Positions 33,349 to 44,380 of a stretch of DNA of 64,000 nt are shown in pieces. The stretch is from positions 107,927,988 to 107,991,987 of the forward strand of contig NC_080423.1 of assembly GCF_029873635.1 (NCBI RefSeq). The letters are read 5' to 3'. Within the stretch, counting starts at the first letter, position 1; every line of letters starts with the position of its first letter. The notes under the pieces were generated by a model, which ran no database searches, was not told the DNA's origin, and saw nothing but the letters and a program-made list of their open reading frames with translations. The position numbers and the translations under genes are program-made. Origin of the DNA: Malania oleifera (taxonomy: Eukaryota; Streptophyta; Magnoliopsida; Santalales; Ximeniaceae).

Positions 33349-35251
33349 ACCACCTTTGGTCTCTACATGAGATTCGCCACATTTGAATGGATTTGTAACC
33401 GATCTTAGTTTAATCTTCTTTATTCATCCGGTCATGAAAGTGATTGACTCAACTCAAAAATCACAAAATCTGCCCCAGTTGAATGGACCTACAGCTGATC
33501 TTGACTCTGATTTCGTATTCCAATCCGATAAGAAAGTGCTTGAATGGGACCCAGTTAAATTCATCTGCCACCGATCTTGAATCTATTGTTGGATTTCTTT
33601 TGAACTTGATATAACATTTGCTCCAGTTTGACTGCTCTTTCTCCACAAGGATCTTCTTTATAGAAATTTCTGGTGATTCTGAAACTCTTTGACTATCCAT
33701 CCTCTTTTAATGCTCTAAAGAATAAGAAGGGTTCCTTTTTTTTCTTTTTTCATTTTTTTATTTTTTTTATTATTATTATTTTTTAAGGAACAAGGAATGA
33801 TTATGCAACTATGACATCAACTCGCTAAATCAAAAGGCCATCTGCACTAAATAAATGTTTCACCATGTTTCAATGCTATTGTAGGGGAAAATTCATGCCA
33901 GTATTCAAAAGTCATGTAACGTTGATTTCCCAGCCTAGATGACTGTTCCTTCTCTTCAACTGCCCCAGTTTCATCAACTCATGCTTTGATCTCAATATGG
34001 TCTTTAAGACTTGGGACGAAATGTAGGCTTAGGGATGTAGGATTTCAGAATAAAAGGGAAACTAAGGCTCAAAAATACCACCCCAAATAATGTTTTATGC
34101 CCCCAGTTCGAGTTGAGGCGCTTTTGCAAGATGTTGACCGAACTTGTTATTTAAACAAGCTGCCTACGTACCTTTTCAGGATCAGGTCATTACGTAGTTC
34201 AGACTCAGTATTGAGTCTGACAAATTATTAGAGACAACAATGTATACCAATCTGGTCAGGACTTTCATTTGGACCGTAATGTAGGCTAAGGGTATAGGTT
34301 AAAGAAGAAAGGAGTTACATAAGGCTCAAAATCATCAATTTCATCAAGGGTAATTTGGTCAAAGATCACATATGTAGTAAGTCTCTTATTTTCTTTCTTC
34401 CTCTTCTTCTTTCTCTTTCCATTTGCTTTTACTGCTCCCTTTTGTTTTTCTCTTTCATGAAGGGATTTTGTCATTTTTGTTTGGACTTCATTTGGGACTA
34501 ATCCTTTAAAATTTCCCCAGTGTGGGGTGTGATCCTTTGACGGGTTAATCAATAAATAAATTTTTCAGGCTCAAAAGGGCTTACAAGAGATTTCCTCTTT
34601 GAATTTCTTTTGGATAGCAGAAAAATGGTCTACCATCATTTTGGTAATGATTATTGTCTCAAATGATTTGCCAAACGCTAAGGGACCCAAACTCAGGTTA
34701 GCATTCTGGTGATCTGACTTTTAAGAAAAAGCTGGTTTAACATTCAGGCTCAATTTGGTTAACAAATGGTAAATCATTGTTTGGGTTCTTTTCAAGGATG
34801 ACTGGTCGACCAAAGAGGGTCATCCATCATTTGATCAAAACATGAGTGATTAATTGATAGGAAATTATCGGAACAGCCCAGCCACTTCGTTGAATTCCTT
34901 AGAAAGTAAAAATAACGTCTGAATTTAGTGATTGTTTCATCCTTTATCATCTCTTTCTAGCTCATGAACACTGGCAACATTACTTTCCCTATTCGGCATG
35001 AAACATAAGCAAACAGAATTTGGCAATTATACTTATGATGCAAGTGAGATAACTAAATGCATAATTCATTTTATTGAATATAGAAAATATTCCGAGACAC
35101 AGGCGTCCACGGATTACAAAACGCAGATAACACTGGAAAACGAAAAAAACATTAATTGAAAAGGACTAGATAGTCAAAAGTTCGGTACTCCATCATTTCA
35201 GCCTCGGTGGATAACGACTGAAACCATTGATTTGGGAACCTCCTGGATATG
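33349..35251 (-). other. E1 internal 3' region without pol
   Basis: It aligns with E2 61975-63877. A small basic frame at 34552-34286 (lysine/arginine-rich, ending TTYVIFDQITLDEIDDF) has a shorter counterpart in E2. Nothing else is recognised. Confidence 0.6.
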
Positions 35252-36727
35252 TCAACCACTTCCTTCCTCGTGTTTGGGCAAAGGATTCCCCTGGACTCCT
35301 GGTTGCTTGTCATCAAAAGCTAACCATCCTGCATCTCTTAACGATTGCACCTTATGCTTGAAAGCCCAACAACGGTCAATGGTATGGCCGGGAGAGTTAG
35401 CATGGTACTCACAATGAACCCCAGGATCATACCACTGTGGAGGAGGGTTCGCAACGGGCATTCCAGGGATTGTAGATAACATCCCCCTTTCCCGCAGCTG
35501 AGGAAATAATTCGGCATATGTCATAGGAATAGGGTCCACCCTTCGGAAGTTTCTAGTCACAAACCTATCTTGCGTTTGCTGGTTCGGTGGACCAGAGTGA
35601 ACAATCTGGGGCCTTGTGCCTGTATGCATCGTTTGATTTACCATGGGCTCAAAACCAAAGTTTTTCTTGGGCCATTGGTTCCCACCTCTAGTGTACTGAT
35701 TCTTCCAATTAAACTGCCCCTGTATCATTTGCGCCTCTTCCTCTTTCTTCCTATTAGTCCACCTTTTGCCTAAACCAGCTTTTGTGCCGCTATCCTTGAC
35801 TAGGCCTGCCTTGATATCGCCTTCAATTCTTCCTCCTGCAGCCACAATATCCATAAAATCATGGGGAGTTGCTCCCCGAAGGTGCGTACGGTAGGGGTCC
35901 TTTAGTGTGCTCACGAACAAGGAGATAGCCTCTTGGTCACTCACCGGGGGGTCCACTTGGATCGACATATCCCTCCACCTATAAGCATATTCTCTGAATG
36001 TTTCGGTGGATTTCTTCTCCATCTCTTGTAGAGTCATGCGATCAGGCGCCATTTCCGTCACATGGCGGTAGTGAGTAACAAAGGCGTTGGCCAAGTCCTT
36101 CCAAGTGCGGACCCGAGCCTTATCTTGCTGAATGTACCAACGGATGGCGGATCCGGTCAAACTGCTTTGAAAGCAATGCATCATTAGTTTTTCATCGTCT
36201 GAGTACGCGGCCATTGCTTGGCAGTACATCACTAAATGTGTTCGAGGGCACCGAGTCCCGTCAAACTTTTCAAAGTCTGGCATTTTGAACTTTGGCGGCA
36301 GGGTGACTTTCGGCACCAAGCAAAGGTCATTTGGATTAACTGAATCGAAAGTATTAGAACCTTCCATTGCTTTTAAGCGCTCTTCTAATACGTCACAGCG
36401 ACGCTCAGCCTCAGATTTGCTTATTCCCATATCAGATGGTACTAATGGAGGAGTTCCTACCACTGGGAACCCCTGTGCTGGCATAGCAGGGATGAAAGGA
36501 GGCATATTTGGCGGTGGACCCCCCATAACGCCAGGTGGCGGAATTGATGTTTGTCCATGATCTGGGGTGAATCCTGGGGGATGAGCGGGGTCCATATCTA
36601 CTTCGGGATCAACATGCACTGCCTTTCCCTTGTTCATCAATAACTCCAGAACCTTACTTATCTTGTCATTTATCTCTTCTTGTCCTTGTTCTAGACCCAG
36701 GACTCTATTTTCCAATTGTTCGCTCAT
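35252..36727 (-). CDS. Gypsy gag polyprotein (491 aa), intact
   Basis: The start ATG at 36727 opens a heptad-rich N-terminus (MSEQLENRVLGLEQGQEEIN) likely to form a coiled coil. A Pro-rich stretch follows (about residues 45-90), then a retrotransposon gag domain (about 160-305; FQSSLTGSAIRWY, TWKDLANAFVTHY, FREYAYRWRDM), basic Gln/Asn-rich linkers and a C-terminal Cys/His motif CEYHANSPGHTIDRC near residue 440. This C-x2-H form is usual in Tat/Ogre-type Gypsy gags. Gag forms the particle that packages element RNA. The frame ends in TGA at 35254-35252 and no protease frame continues. It has no internal stop, so it could still make protein and be helped by pol from another element. E2 carries the same C-terminus at 63878-64000. 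Confidence 0.9.
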   Translation of the reverse strand: MSEQLENRVLGLEQGQEEINDKISKVLELLMNKGKAVHVDPEVDMDPAHPPGFTPDHGQTSIPPPGVMGGPPPNMPPFIPAMPAQGFPVVGTPPLVPSDMGISKSEAERRCDVLEERLKAMEGSNTFDSVNPNDLCLVPKVTLPPKFKMPDFEKFDGTRCPRTHLVMYCQAMAAYSDDEKLMMHCFQSSLTGSAIRWYIQQDKARVRTWKDLANAFVTHYRHVTEMAPDRMTLQEMEKKSTETFREYAYRWRDMSIQVDPPVSDQEAISLFVSTLKDPYRTHLRGATPHDFMDIVAAGGRIEGDIKAGLVKDSGTKAGLGKRWTNRKKEEEAQMIQGQFNWKNQYTRGGNQWPKKNFGFEPMVNQTMHTGTRPQIVHSGPPNQQTQDRFVTRNFRRVDPIPMTYAELFPQLRERGMLSTIPGMPVANPPPQWYDPGVHCEYHANSPGHTIDRCWAFKHKVQSLRDAGWLAFDDKQPGVQGNPLPKHEEGSG

Positions 36728-38490
36728 TTTTCTCGCTTTTCACCTCGTATTGTACTGATGCGTGGTGGTCTCAATTATTGCTTTATATTACTCAAACCAC
36801 CTCTTCAATTAGGAACTAAAAACCAAAGAATTTCCCTTTTTTAGAACCATGAATGCACAATTATGTACTGCATGAGTGAAAGTGTTTTGATGCATGATTA
36901 GGGTATGCAATGGGTGTTTATGCATGGATGCAACTAGTGCACTTATATATACAAACAAAGATATAAACATGCATGCAGCCTATCGTGCATGACTATGTAT
37001 GAAATGAAATGCATGAATATGATGTCCTAAATTACTACTTAGCTAGAATTTTAGAAAAATCCCACTAATGAAACAGGTCAAGATTAACATGACCATTGAT
37101 GGACCACGATTTCAATTCAATTTCTCCCTTACCCACTCATTTCCTAATTAACGGTCCATGAACCTCAGGTTTTATGAAGGGTCAGATTATGTTATGAGGT
37201 TGGGGTTGACCCAGGCTAGTCAACCCGTAGGATTCATTCAATGTGGACTTATGGACTTTAGTGTGTACTTGGGCCTCAAATATATTAAAATATGGGCTTC
37301 ATTATATTTCATGATGGGATCAGACCATAGTTTTAAAAGGATTTGGGCTTAGATTGTTTAGAAAATATTGGCCCAGATTTTTAGCGTAATAGGGCCAAAG
37401 ACCATTTTTGAAAACTGGGTTTGACCCCTTTTGGAAAATTGGGTCTGGGCCGAATTTTTTCTTAGGAAAAGGTCGGGCCTATACTTGTTGTTTCTCAAAA
37501 AATTGGGCCCGAGCTATTTGAAAAGGGTTGGGCCGACCCATATTTTAAAATAGTTGGGCCAAGTGCTTCATTTTGAAAGGATGGGCCTTTGTCTCATTAC
37601 TGGACTTTTTCTGAATACTGGCTAAGTAGTATGTATGCCTAAATGTATGTCAAATGCATGATATAATACAAAGTATTCCCCAACATATATACAACACACT
37701 ATTCATGGAGAAGGATGTGGCTCCTGTCCCAACCTAGGGTAGGTACATATATATAGGGTTGTTCATGGCTCTATCCTAGTTAAGGAAAAACTATGGACAA
37801 GTACGTGTGGGTAGGCTCTAATCCCTATTGACAAAAAGGTTCCCAATTTGAAATTTCATCCTCCCCCATAGGGGTCCGGACAAAACTCGCATTGAGCGGG
37901 ATGGTTCGCGGGTCCCATCAAGCTTAAGCTACGAAGGGACAAACGCTATTACACCCCTATCTAATCTTAGCAGGTAAAGCTCGGGTATAGAGCGTGAGAG
38001 TGTGTGAATTCAAATTTTAATTTAATCCCACTATCCCCTCATTTATTCACATGTTATAAACAATATGGAAACAAGATATCTACCATTAATATATATATAT
38101 ATTCAAAAGATAAGGAAACACAATATATGCAATTAATATGTTTATTCACAAAAAATTTGGAAACAAAAGAATAAGGAAACAAAATATTTACGATTTAATA
38201 TACAAAATATCTATAATTACTATACTTATTCAAAATATCTTACAATTAATATGCTTTTTCAAAGTATTTGGAAACAAAATATCTACATTGAATATTCAAA
38301 AAAATTAGGAAACAAAATATTTTTAATTAATTAAGGTTATTTACAAATTATGGAAGTAAAATATATACAATTAATCAAAGTTATTTACGAATTATAATAT
38401 TCACAAAATAAGGAGTAATTAAAAGATTTATTAAATTTGAACTTGGGATAATTTCTAATTAATTATTGGCTTGACTCTCTAAGTCATGTC
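36728..38490 (-). other. E1 leader between primer site and gag
   Basis: Untranslated leader of about 1.76 kb. It carries a segment rich in GGGCC/GGCCC words at 37380-37580 and AT-rich parts at 38040-38440. No open frame of note. Confidence 0.6.
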
Positions 38491-38509
38491 CCCAGCGGAG
38501 TCGCCAAGC
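38491..38509 (-). promoter_or_regulatory. Primer binding site of Gypsy E1
   Basis: The minus strand reads GCTTGGCGACTCCGCTGGGG right after the LTR end. TGGCGACTCCGCTGGGG-type sites are usual in Tat/Ogre elements, where a tRNA-Arg primer has been proposed; that assignment is from memory. Confidence 0.75.
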
Positions 38510-40499
38510 TGTCGCGACATCCCGTGTGCGCGTGTGCCCCGAGCGGCGAAATTAAAATCATTTTTATTTTTAAGGAAAAACATGGAATATCGGAGTCGCC
38601 ACTAACCTTTTAGTATGGTTAGAACACATGATTACTACCCCGTTAGGGGTAGAATAGGTCTACATTACCAGAGTTGGGGCCGGGAGTTCGGTTACGCGAG
38701 GGGAAGGTACGAGCACCCCCTACGCGCCCGTTCTTACGAACGGTACCTAATTAATTTGAAATTATCCCTATGTTAATCTAATAATTCTTTAATTATTCCT
38801 TTTTATGAATTTATAAATACATGTAAAAAATAAATAAATAAATAAATAAAAATAAATACAATATATACATATATATATATATATATATTCCCTCAGAGCT
38901 TAGGGTACGTGATGCCCAAAGGCTCATACCCCCGCAATGAAATCATAGGGATTAAAAATCAAGAAAATATTTTATCAAAATATATACCATAGTACGTATA
39001 AGAAAATACTAAAAATAGTGATAATATTATTAATAATGATAAGAATGATAACGTTAATAAATAATAATAATACTAATAACAATACTAATATTAATAATAA
39101 TAATAAATATAATAATAGTAATAATAATAATAATAATAAATGACAATAATAGTGACAATAATAATATTAACAGTAACAATACTAAATCTCATTAACTAAT
39201 AATATACATATTTAAATAATATGATATTTATCTTAAAATAAACACGCTGTCCAAGATATGCACAAGACATACATATGCTAACAATTAATTAAGGAAAACA
39301 AATCGAATTTAAAATATGTAAACTAATAAAACGGGCAAGAAAATAATTGAATTTATGGAAACAAGTTAATTCTAGAATTAATAAGTACCTATTCAATATG
39401 GCAACTAAAATTAACATACAACCTTAACTATACAAATATTAAATATAATGTGAGTACAATAATGACCAAAAACCCTAAGTACATAATTTATATGGAAGCA
39501 ATTTCAACCCTAAAAGTACACAAAGATACTATGAAGCGATCCAAACCCTAATAAATATGAACATGACATAATCCAAACTCTAAAAAAAAATGCCTAAACC
39601 TTGATAATGTGAGATACTTAAAATCCTATTACATATAAACATTAAATAATCAAGACCCTAACGATACTACTACTTGATAATGAACCATAGTATATGCAAC
39701 ACAAAATAATAAATCATAATATTATATAGATATGTACAATGACAAACCGTAATAGATATGAATATGCATATATGATAACAAATCAATATGAAACAATGAG
39801 TCTTAATATGGAAACTAATAAAAATCTTAAAATATGCTTAACTAATAACATAACATAATTACAACCCTAAATATTAATATGCCAAATATGAAATAAACAT
39901 TAAAAATGTCGAATAATAATAACACTTCATATAAACATTAAGTATGACGTACAATAACAAAAACCCTAAGTATGTAAATATCAAACAATAACGCTCTTTA
40001 GTAAACAAGTACAATAATAACAACTATTCTATATACATCAACATTAAACATGCAACAATAACAAAAGCGACCCTAAATATGACAATTGAACATTAAAATA
40101 ACTATAATAATAAAAACCTAAAACCTGAATAATAGACATATGAACACATATTATAACTTTAAGGATCCTACAATAATAATAATTGGATGAATACAAAAGG
40201 TTAATATTAAGAAAAAAAATCCAACTATAAAAATTTCACAACCATGATAATAAAACAATTAACCTATAGAACAAATACAACAACAAAAAAAAAAAAATCA
40301 CCATGAATATTAAATATTAACATAAATATAAAAACCCTATAAAACGAATGGTACTTATGTAATAAAAACAACCTAAGCATGCCACCTGCATTTACAATGA
40401 AACCCAGACATTAGAATAAGTCAAAACCAAGAAATAAACCAAACAGGGAAGAAAAAGAAAAATAAAGAAAGAAAATAAAAAATTAAAAATATAGGTGCA

Positions 40500-41210
40500 C
40501 GTGTGTGTACTGATGGCATGCATGTGGGGGTGTGTGTGTGTACGGGTAGGGGGACTTACAAAGGGCTGAATACTGGCAGGAGGAGTGGCTTGTGAAGTCT
40601 GTGCAGGGGCTGACGGTGCTGGGAGCTGCCACGGAGATCTGGTGGCCGCTGCTGGTGCTCACGGTGGCTGGAGGCAGAGCTGTGGTCGTCGGAGGATGGC
40701 TGTCTCGTGTGGGGCGTCTCGGGTTCCAGCGGGAGCTGCTATGGCTGCTGTGCCTTGGTGGGTGAGTGAGTGGGTTCTTGCGTGAGGCTGCCGGAAGGAA
40801 AGATGGTGGCCGGAGACGGTGACCGCTGCTACTGCCGGATCTGGAGGACAGCAAGGGTTGTCGAAGACGGCTAGATGGAGAGTGGCGGGCACTGTGTGAC
40901 TTTTGGTTAACCGGTGATGGGCAAGGCAGAACAGGGAAGCCGGAGCCGCTGCCGCTGCTGCTGGGCGTCAGAGGGTGGTGGTCTCGGCTGTGAGTGGGCT
41001 CGGGGTTGCTTGGGATTTGAGAGCTGTGACATGGCCGGAGGTCGCGGCTGTTGCAGCGTGAAAAAGGTGTGGAGGCTTGAGTAGAAGAAGAAGAAGAAGA
41101 AGAGGACGACGGAACAGAAGAAGTAGATGAAGGAGAAGGAGAAGAAGCAGAAAAAATTTTCTTGGCCTGGCTGTGCGCACCTCTCTTGCTGTGCCGCGCC
41201 CTCCCCCAAG
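40500..41210. other. GC-rich island in the E1 LTR
   Basis: G+C-rich on an otherwise very AT-rich LTR, with CTGCTG- and GAAGAA-type runs. The counterpart in E2 is 59030-59720, directly downstream of a minus-strand TATA box. It is probably the transcribed R or leader part. Frames of 259 and 121 codons here are compositional. Confidence 0.6.
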
Positions 41211-41214
41211 CCCT

Positions 41215-41505
41215 AAATAATAATAATAATAAGAATAAATAAATAGTAATAATAATGAGCAAAATAATGATAATAATAATAATAAATAAAGTAATAATAA
41301 TAATAGTAATCCTAAAGATAAAAATACTAACAATAATAATATTAAAAATAATATTAATAATAATGAAAATAATAAATAATAATAATAGACAATATAAATA
41401 GAAGTAAAAAGAAAAATAAAAGTAATAATAATAATACTAATGAAAAATAATAATAATAATAATAATAATAGACAATATAAATAGAAGTAAAAAATAAAAA
41501 TAAAA

Positions 41506-41547
<42 letters not shown>

Positions 41548-41660
41548 ATAATAATAATAATAATAAGACTAATTAATAATAATAATAAGGATAAATGAAA
41601 TAATAAAAATACTACTAATAATAATAAAATAATAATAATAATAATAGTAATAAATATATT
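41215..41660. repeat. (AAT)n-rich tract in the E1 LTR
   Basis: Imperfect AAT/ATA repeats fill the start of the LTR as read on the minus strand. E2 has the same kind of tract at 59920-60350, so it belongs to the LTR. Confidence 0.9.
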
Positions 41661-41688
41661 GGGTCTGGGTAAAAATGCGGTGTCTACA

Positions 41689-44378
41689 CCACAAATTTAC
41701 ATCTCCTTCTCTAACCTTCCACTTAGATTTACTTAACAGTTCAAGCATACCCTGCAGAACTTTCCCCCAAAAGGAAGAATCTGATCCAAGAGATCTGCAA
41801 AGAGTAATATGTCCTCCTTTCACATATTTAACTCTAAAAAATTTAGCCCATAAAGAATTTTAAGTTAATAAATGCCAACCAAAGTTCATGAACAAAGACC
41901 GTTGCATTTCCGAAATATCCCTTACTCCTATGCCCCCCTCCTATACAGGAACACACAATTTCTTCCAAGCCCTCAATTTCATTTTTTCTTTTCCATCCTT
42001 AAAACCCTAGAAAAAAGAAGTAAACATATCTTGTATCTTTTTTATCACCATTTTTTGGACATTTAGAACAACTAACAAATGCAATGACATACTCGACAAC
42101 ACATGTCTCAACCAAACTAGACGGCCTCCTTGAGACAACAGTCTACTTTTCCAACCCTCAACTCTCTTACTTATTTTTTGAATTAAAGTGTCAAAATGAT
42201 AGCCCTTCAATTTACCATCCACTATCGGCACACCCAAATACATGAAAGGAAATTTACCCTCACTAAAACCAATTTCTTGAAGAATTTCTCCCTTCCTCAG
42301 AACACCCAACTTCTTTGAGAAAAAAATAACTGATTTATCTTTATTCACTCTTTGCTCAGTCCAGATTTCATACTCCTTAATCACCTACATTATCTATCTA
42401 ACAGATTTTTTTCCAGCATTAGCAAATATAACAACATCATCTGCGTACATTAAATGTGATATAATAGGTGTACCACACGGATGTGCATACGGTAAAATCC
42501 GCTTCTCAGATAGCTTTTTTTGAACTAATTTAAAAAAAAAAAAAAACTTCTTCCATGATGATGAAAATATACGGCGACAGCAGATCCCCTTGCCTCAAAC
42601 CCCTTTTTGACTTAAAGAAACCTCTATATGTGTCATGCATCATGACAGAAAACCAAGAGCATGGAAAATCTGATCTACCACCTGCCACTCCACTTGATCA
42701 TACGCTTTACTCATATCAAGTTTTAGCATTATATTATCCCCTCTTACCCGCCTATGTAATAATTTTCCATCTCTTGAGCAAGTGTTATATTTTCAAAAAT
42801 ACTCCTCCCTTTCACAAAATCATCTTGTTCTAAAGATATTAAATCACCCATCACCAACAAAAGGTTACCAACAAGGATTTTGGAGAAAATTTTATAGATT
42901 ACATTACAAAGGCTTATCGGGCGAAATTTATCAAAAGATTGAGGATCCTTTACTTTAGGAATAAGCACTATGTAAGAGGAACAAAAATACTAAGACAACA
43001 TATCACCTCTAAAGAATTCTCAAACCCATCCGGTCCTAGGCTACTATTCACGGAAATAGAAGAAATAGCTTCATAAACCTCCTCAGTCGGTCCTTCCCTC
43101 AATCGACCTATAGACTCCTCAAAAACCACCGAATGGATAAGACCGTCTAGATTTGACCTTTGCACTGAACTATTTTGCCTCAAGAATTGCTCAAAATAAT
43201 TTACAACCTCATCATGGACCATCTGCATATTTTCCAACACCGAACCATCAGGAAGCACCATTGAATTTACACAAGAGTTACGCCTTTTTTGCATAATCAC
43301 AGCATTAAAAAACTTTGAATTTTGATCACCATCAATCAACTATTTCAACTTTGCTTGCTGTGCCAACCTAGCATCTTCCCTTTTATACCAAACCTCCAAT
43401 TCAGCCTTAGAAATAAGGAACTCTTCTTCAACTGATTCTGAGTACTCTATTTGTAGTAAATTCTTATTTTTTTTTCCACCCTTTCCTCCAACTCTTGAAT
43501 AAAACCACCAACACGCCCAAAAGTCTGTTTATTCCACACCCTAAGTCTTTATTTTAACCTTTTCAATTTACCTGCCAATTTACACAATCCTGAATCCGCC
43601 ACAATATGTTCTCTCCAAGATGATTCAACCATTTCCAAAAAAATCCCCATGCGACGTCCATATGTTTTGAAACCTAAAAGGCACTGACCCATACCTCTCC
43701 ATACTCGCACACAGCTGTAAAATGATAGAAGAATGCTCTGAAGTATTTCTTTTCAACAAAGATGTCTTAACTTCACCATATTTTATAGAAAAAATATTAT
43801 TAATCAGCACCCTATCCAGTTTCGCCCAACTTCGCATCAGACCTTGTTGGCCGTTACACCATGAAAATTGACTTTCTTCGAATTTGAGGTCCAATAAACC
43901 ACATATATTAATACAACCATTGAATTTAGCCATAGACGAACCCAAGCGAGGTCTACCTCCAACCCTTTCCTCATCTAACTGAATTACATTAAATACCCCA
44001 AGCCACATCAAAACTTGACAGCCCCTGAAGCTGTTCCCATAAATCTCTTCTCTCAATATGATAACATTTAGCATATACAAAAGTAAGAAGCAAAAAGCCT
44101 CCATCCTCTGTTAACAAATCTGTCACACATTGATTAGAGGCACCCACCCAATCCACTTGAACATCCTCTTTCCAGAACAGCCAAATCTTCCCACCTTCCT
44201 CTACATTAGAGCAAAAGTTAGTAAATTGCAAATACACTGCCCACCTTCTTATCTTTTTAATATCTTGAAAAGGTTCCGAAACTGCCAAAATCGAAACTTT
44301 CTGATCTTTCAAAATTTGTTTCAATTTTCTCTTCGACGTGCCCGACCCTCTTAAATTCCAAAACATAATTTTGTCCAT
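41689..44378 (-). pseudogene. LINE B ORF2: endonuclease and reverse transcriptase (broken)
   Basis: Starts at ATG 44378. The AP-type endonuclease opens with IMFWNLRGSGTSKRK and AVSEPFQD (44378-43989). It continues after a frameshift near 44000 as FNVIQLDEERVGGRP and SWAKLDRVLIN (44104-43625); the GDFN motif reads GVFN. Reverse transcriptase pieces are 43339-42968 (SSLGPDGF), 42968-42744 (LIPKVKDPQSFDKFRPISL, FVKGRSIFENI), a segment with LDMSKAYDQVEW, and the catalytic loop MYADDVVIFANAG near 42440-42455, all with the expected Asp residues, then 42384-42007. Frameshifts between pieces rule out a working enzyme. Confidence 0.85.
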
Positions 44379-44380
44379 TA
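44376..44380 (-). promoter_or_regulatory. TAATG stop/start overlap of LINE ORF1 and ORF2
   Basis: The ORF1 stop TAA (44380-44378) and the ORF2 ATG (44378-44376) share one base. Such overlaps are known to allow termination-reinitiation in some non-LTR elements (UAAUG in the silkworm SART1 element). Copy A has lost this part. Confidence 0.7.

Larger units (their letters stand above)
33349..41688 (-). mobile_element. Gag-only Ty3/gypsy element E1 (Tat/Ogre-like), 3' side truncated
   Basis: On the minus strand: 5' LTR (41688-38510), primer site, leader (38490-36728), gag (36727-35252) and a non-coding 3' region. The last aligns with 61975-63877 of E2 and breaks off at about 33349, so the 3' end and 3' LTR are missing. 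No protease, reverse transcriptase or integrase follows gag. E2 shows an uninterrupted path from gag to the 3' LTR without pol, so the family is probably non-autonomous by design. It sits at the LINE B border: LINE sequence resumes at 41689. Confidence 0.8.
38510..41688 (-). repeat. 5' LTR of Gypsy E1 (3179 bp)
   Basis: Read on the minus strand it starts TGTAGACACC and ends with GCGACA, and has the same organisation as the LTR at 57181-60401. In order: an (ATT)n-rich U3, a GC-rich island (41210-40500), a long AT-rich part and a terminal block with GTCGGAGTCGCC-like words. Open frames across the GC island are low-complexity and differ between the LTR copies. Confidence 0.88.

Noticed and set aside
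33383-33580. A plus-strand frame shared with 62004-62228
   Set aside because: It lies in homologous non-coding Gypsy DNA, antisense to the element, and changes length by indels; similarity is expected without coding.
40483-41262. A 259-codon serine/proline-rich minus-strand frame in the Gypsy LTR
   Set aside because: It follows the GC-rich and (GAA)n-type composition, all frames there are long, and the E2 LTR has no matching protein.
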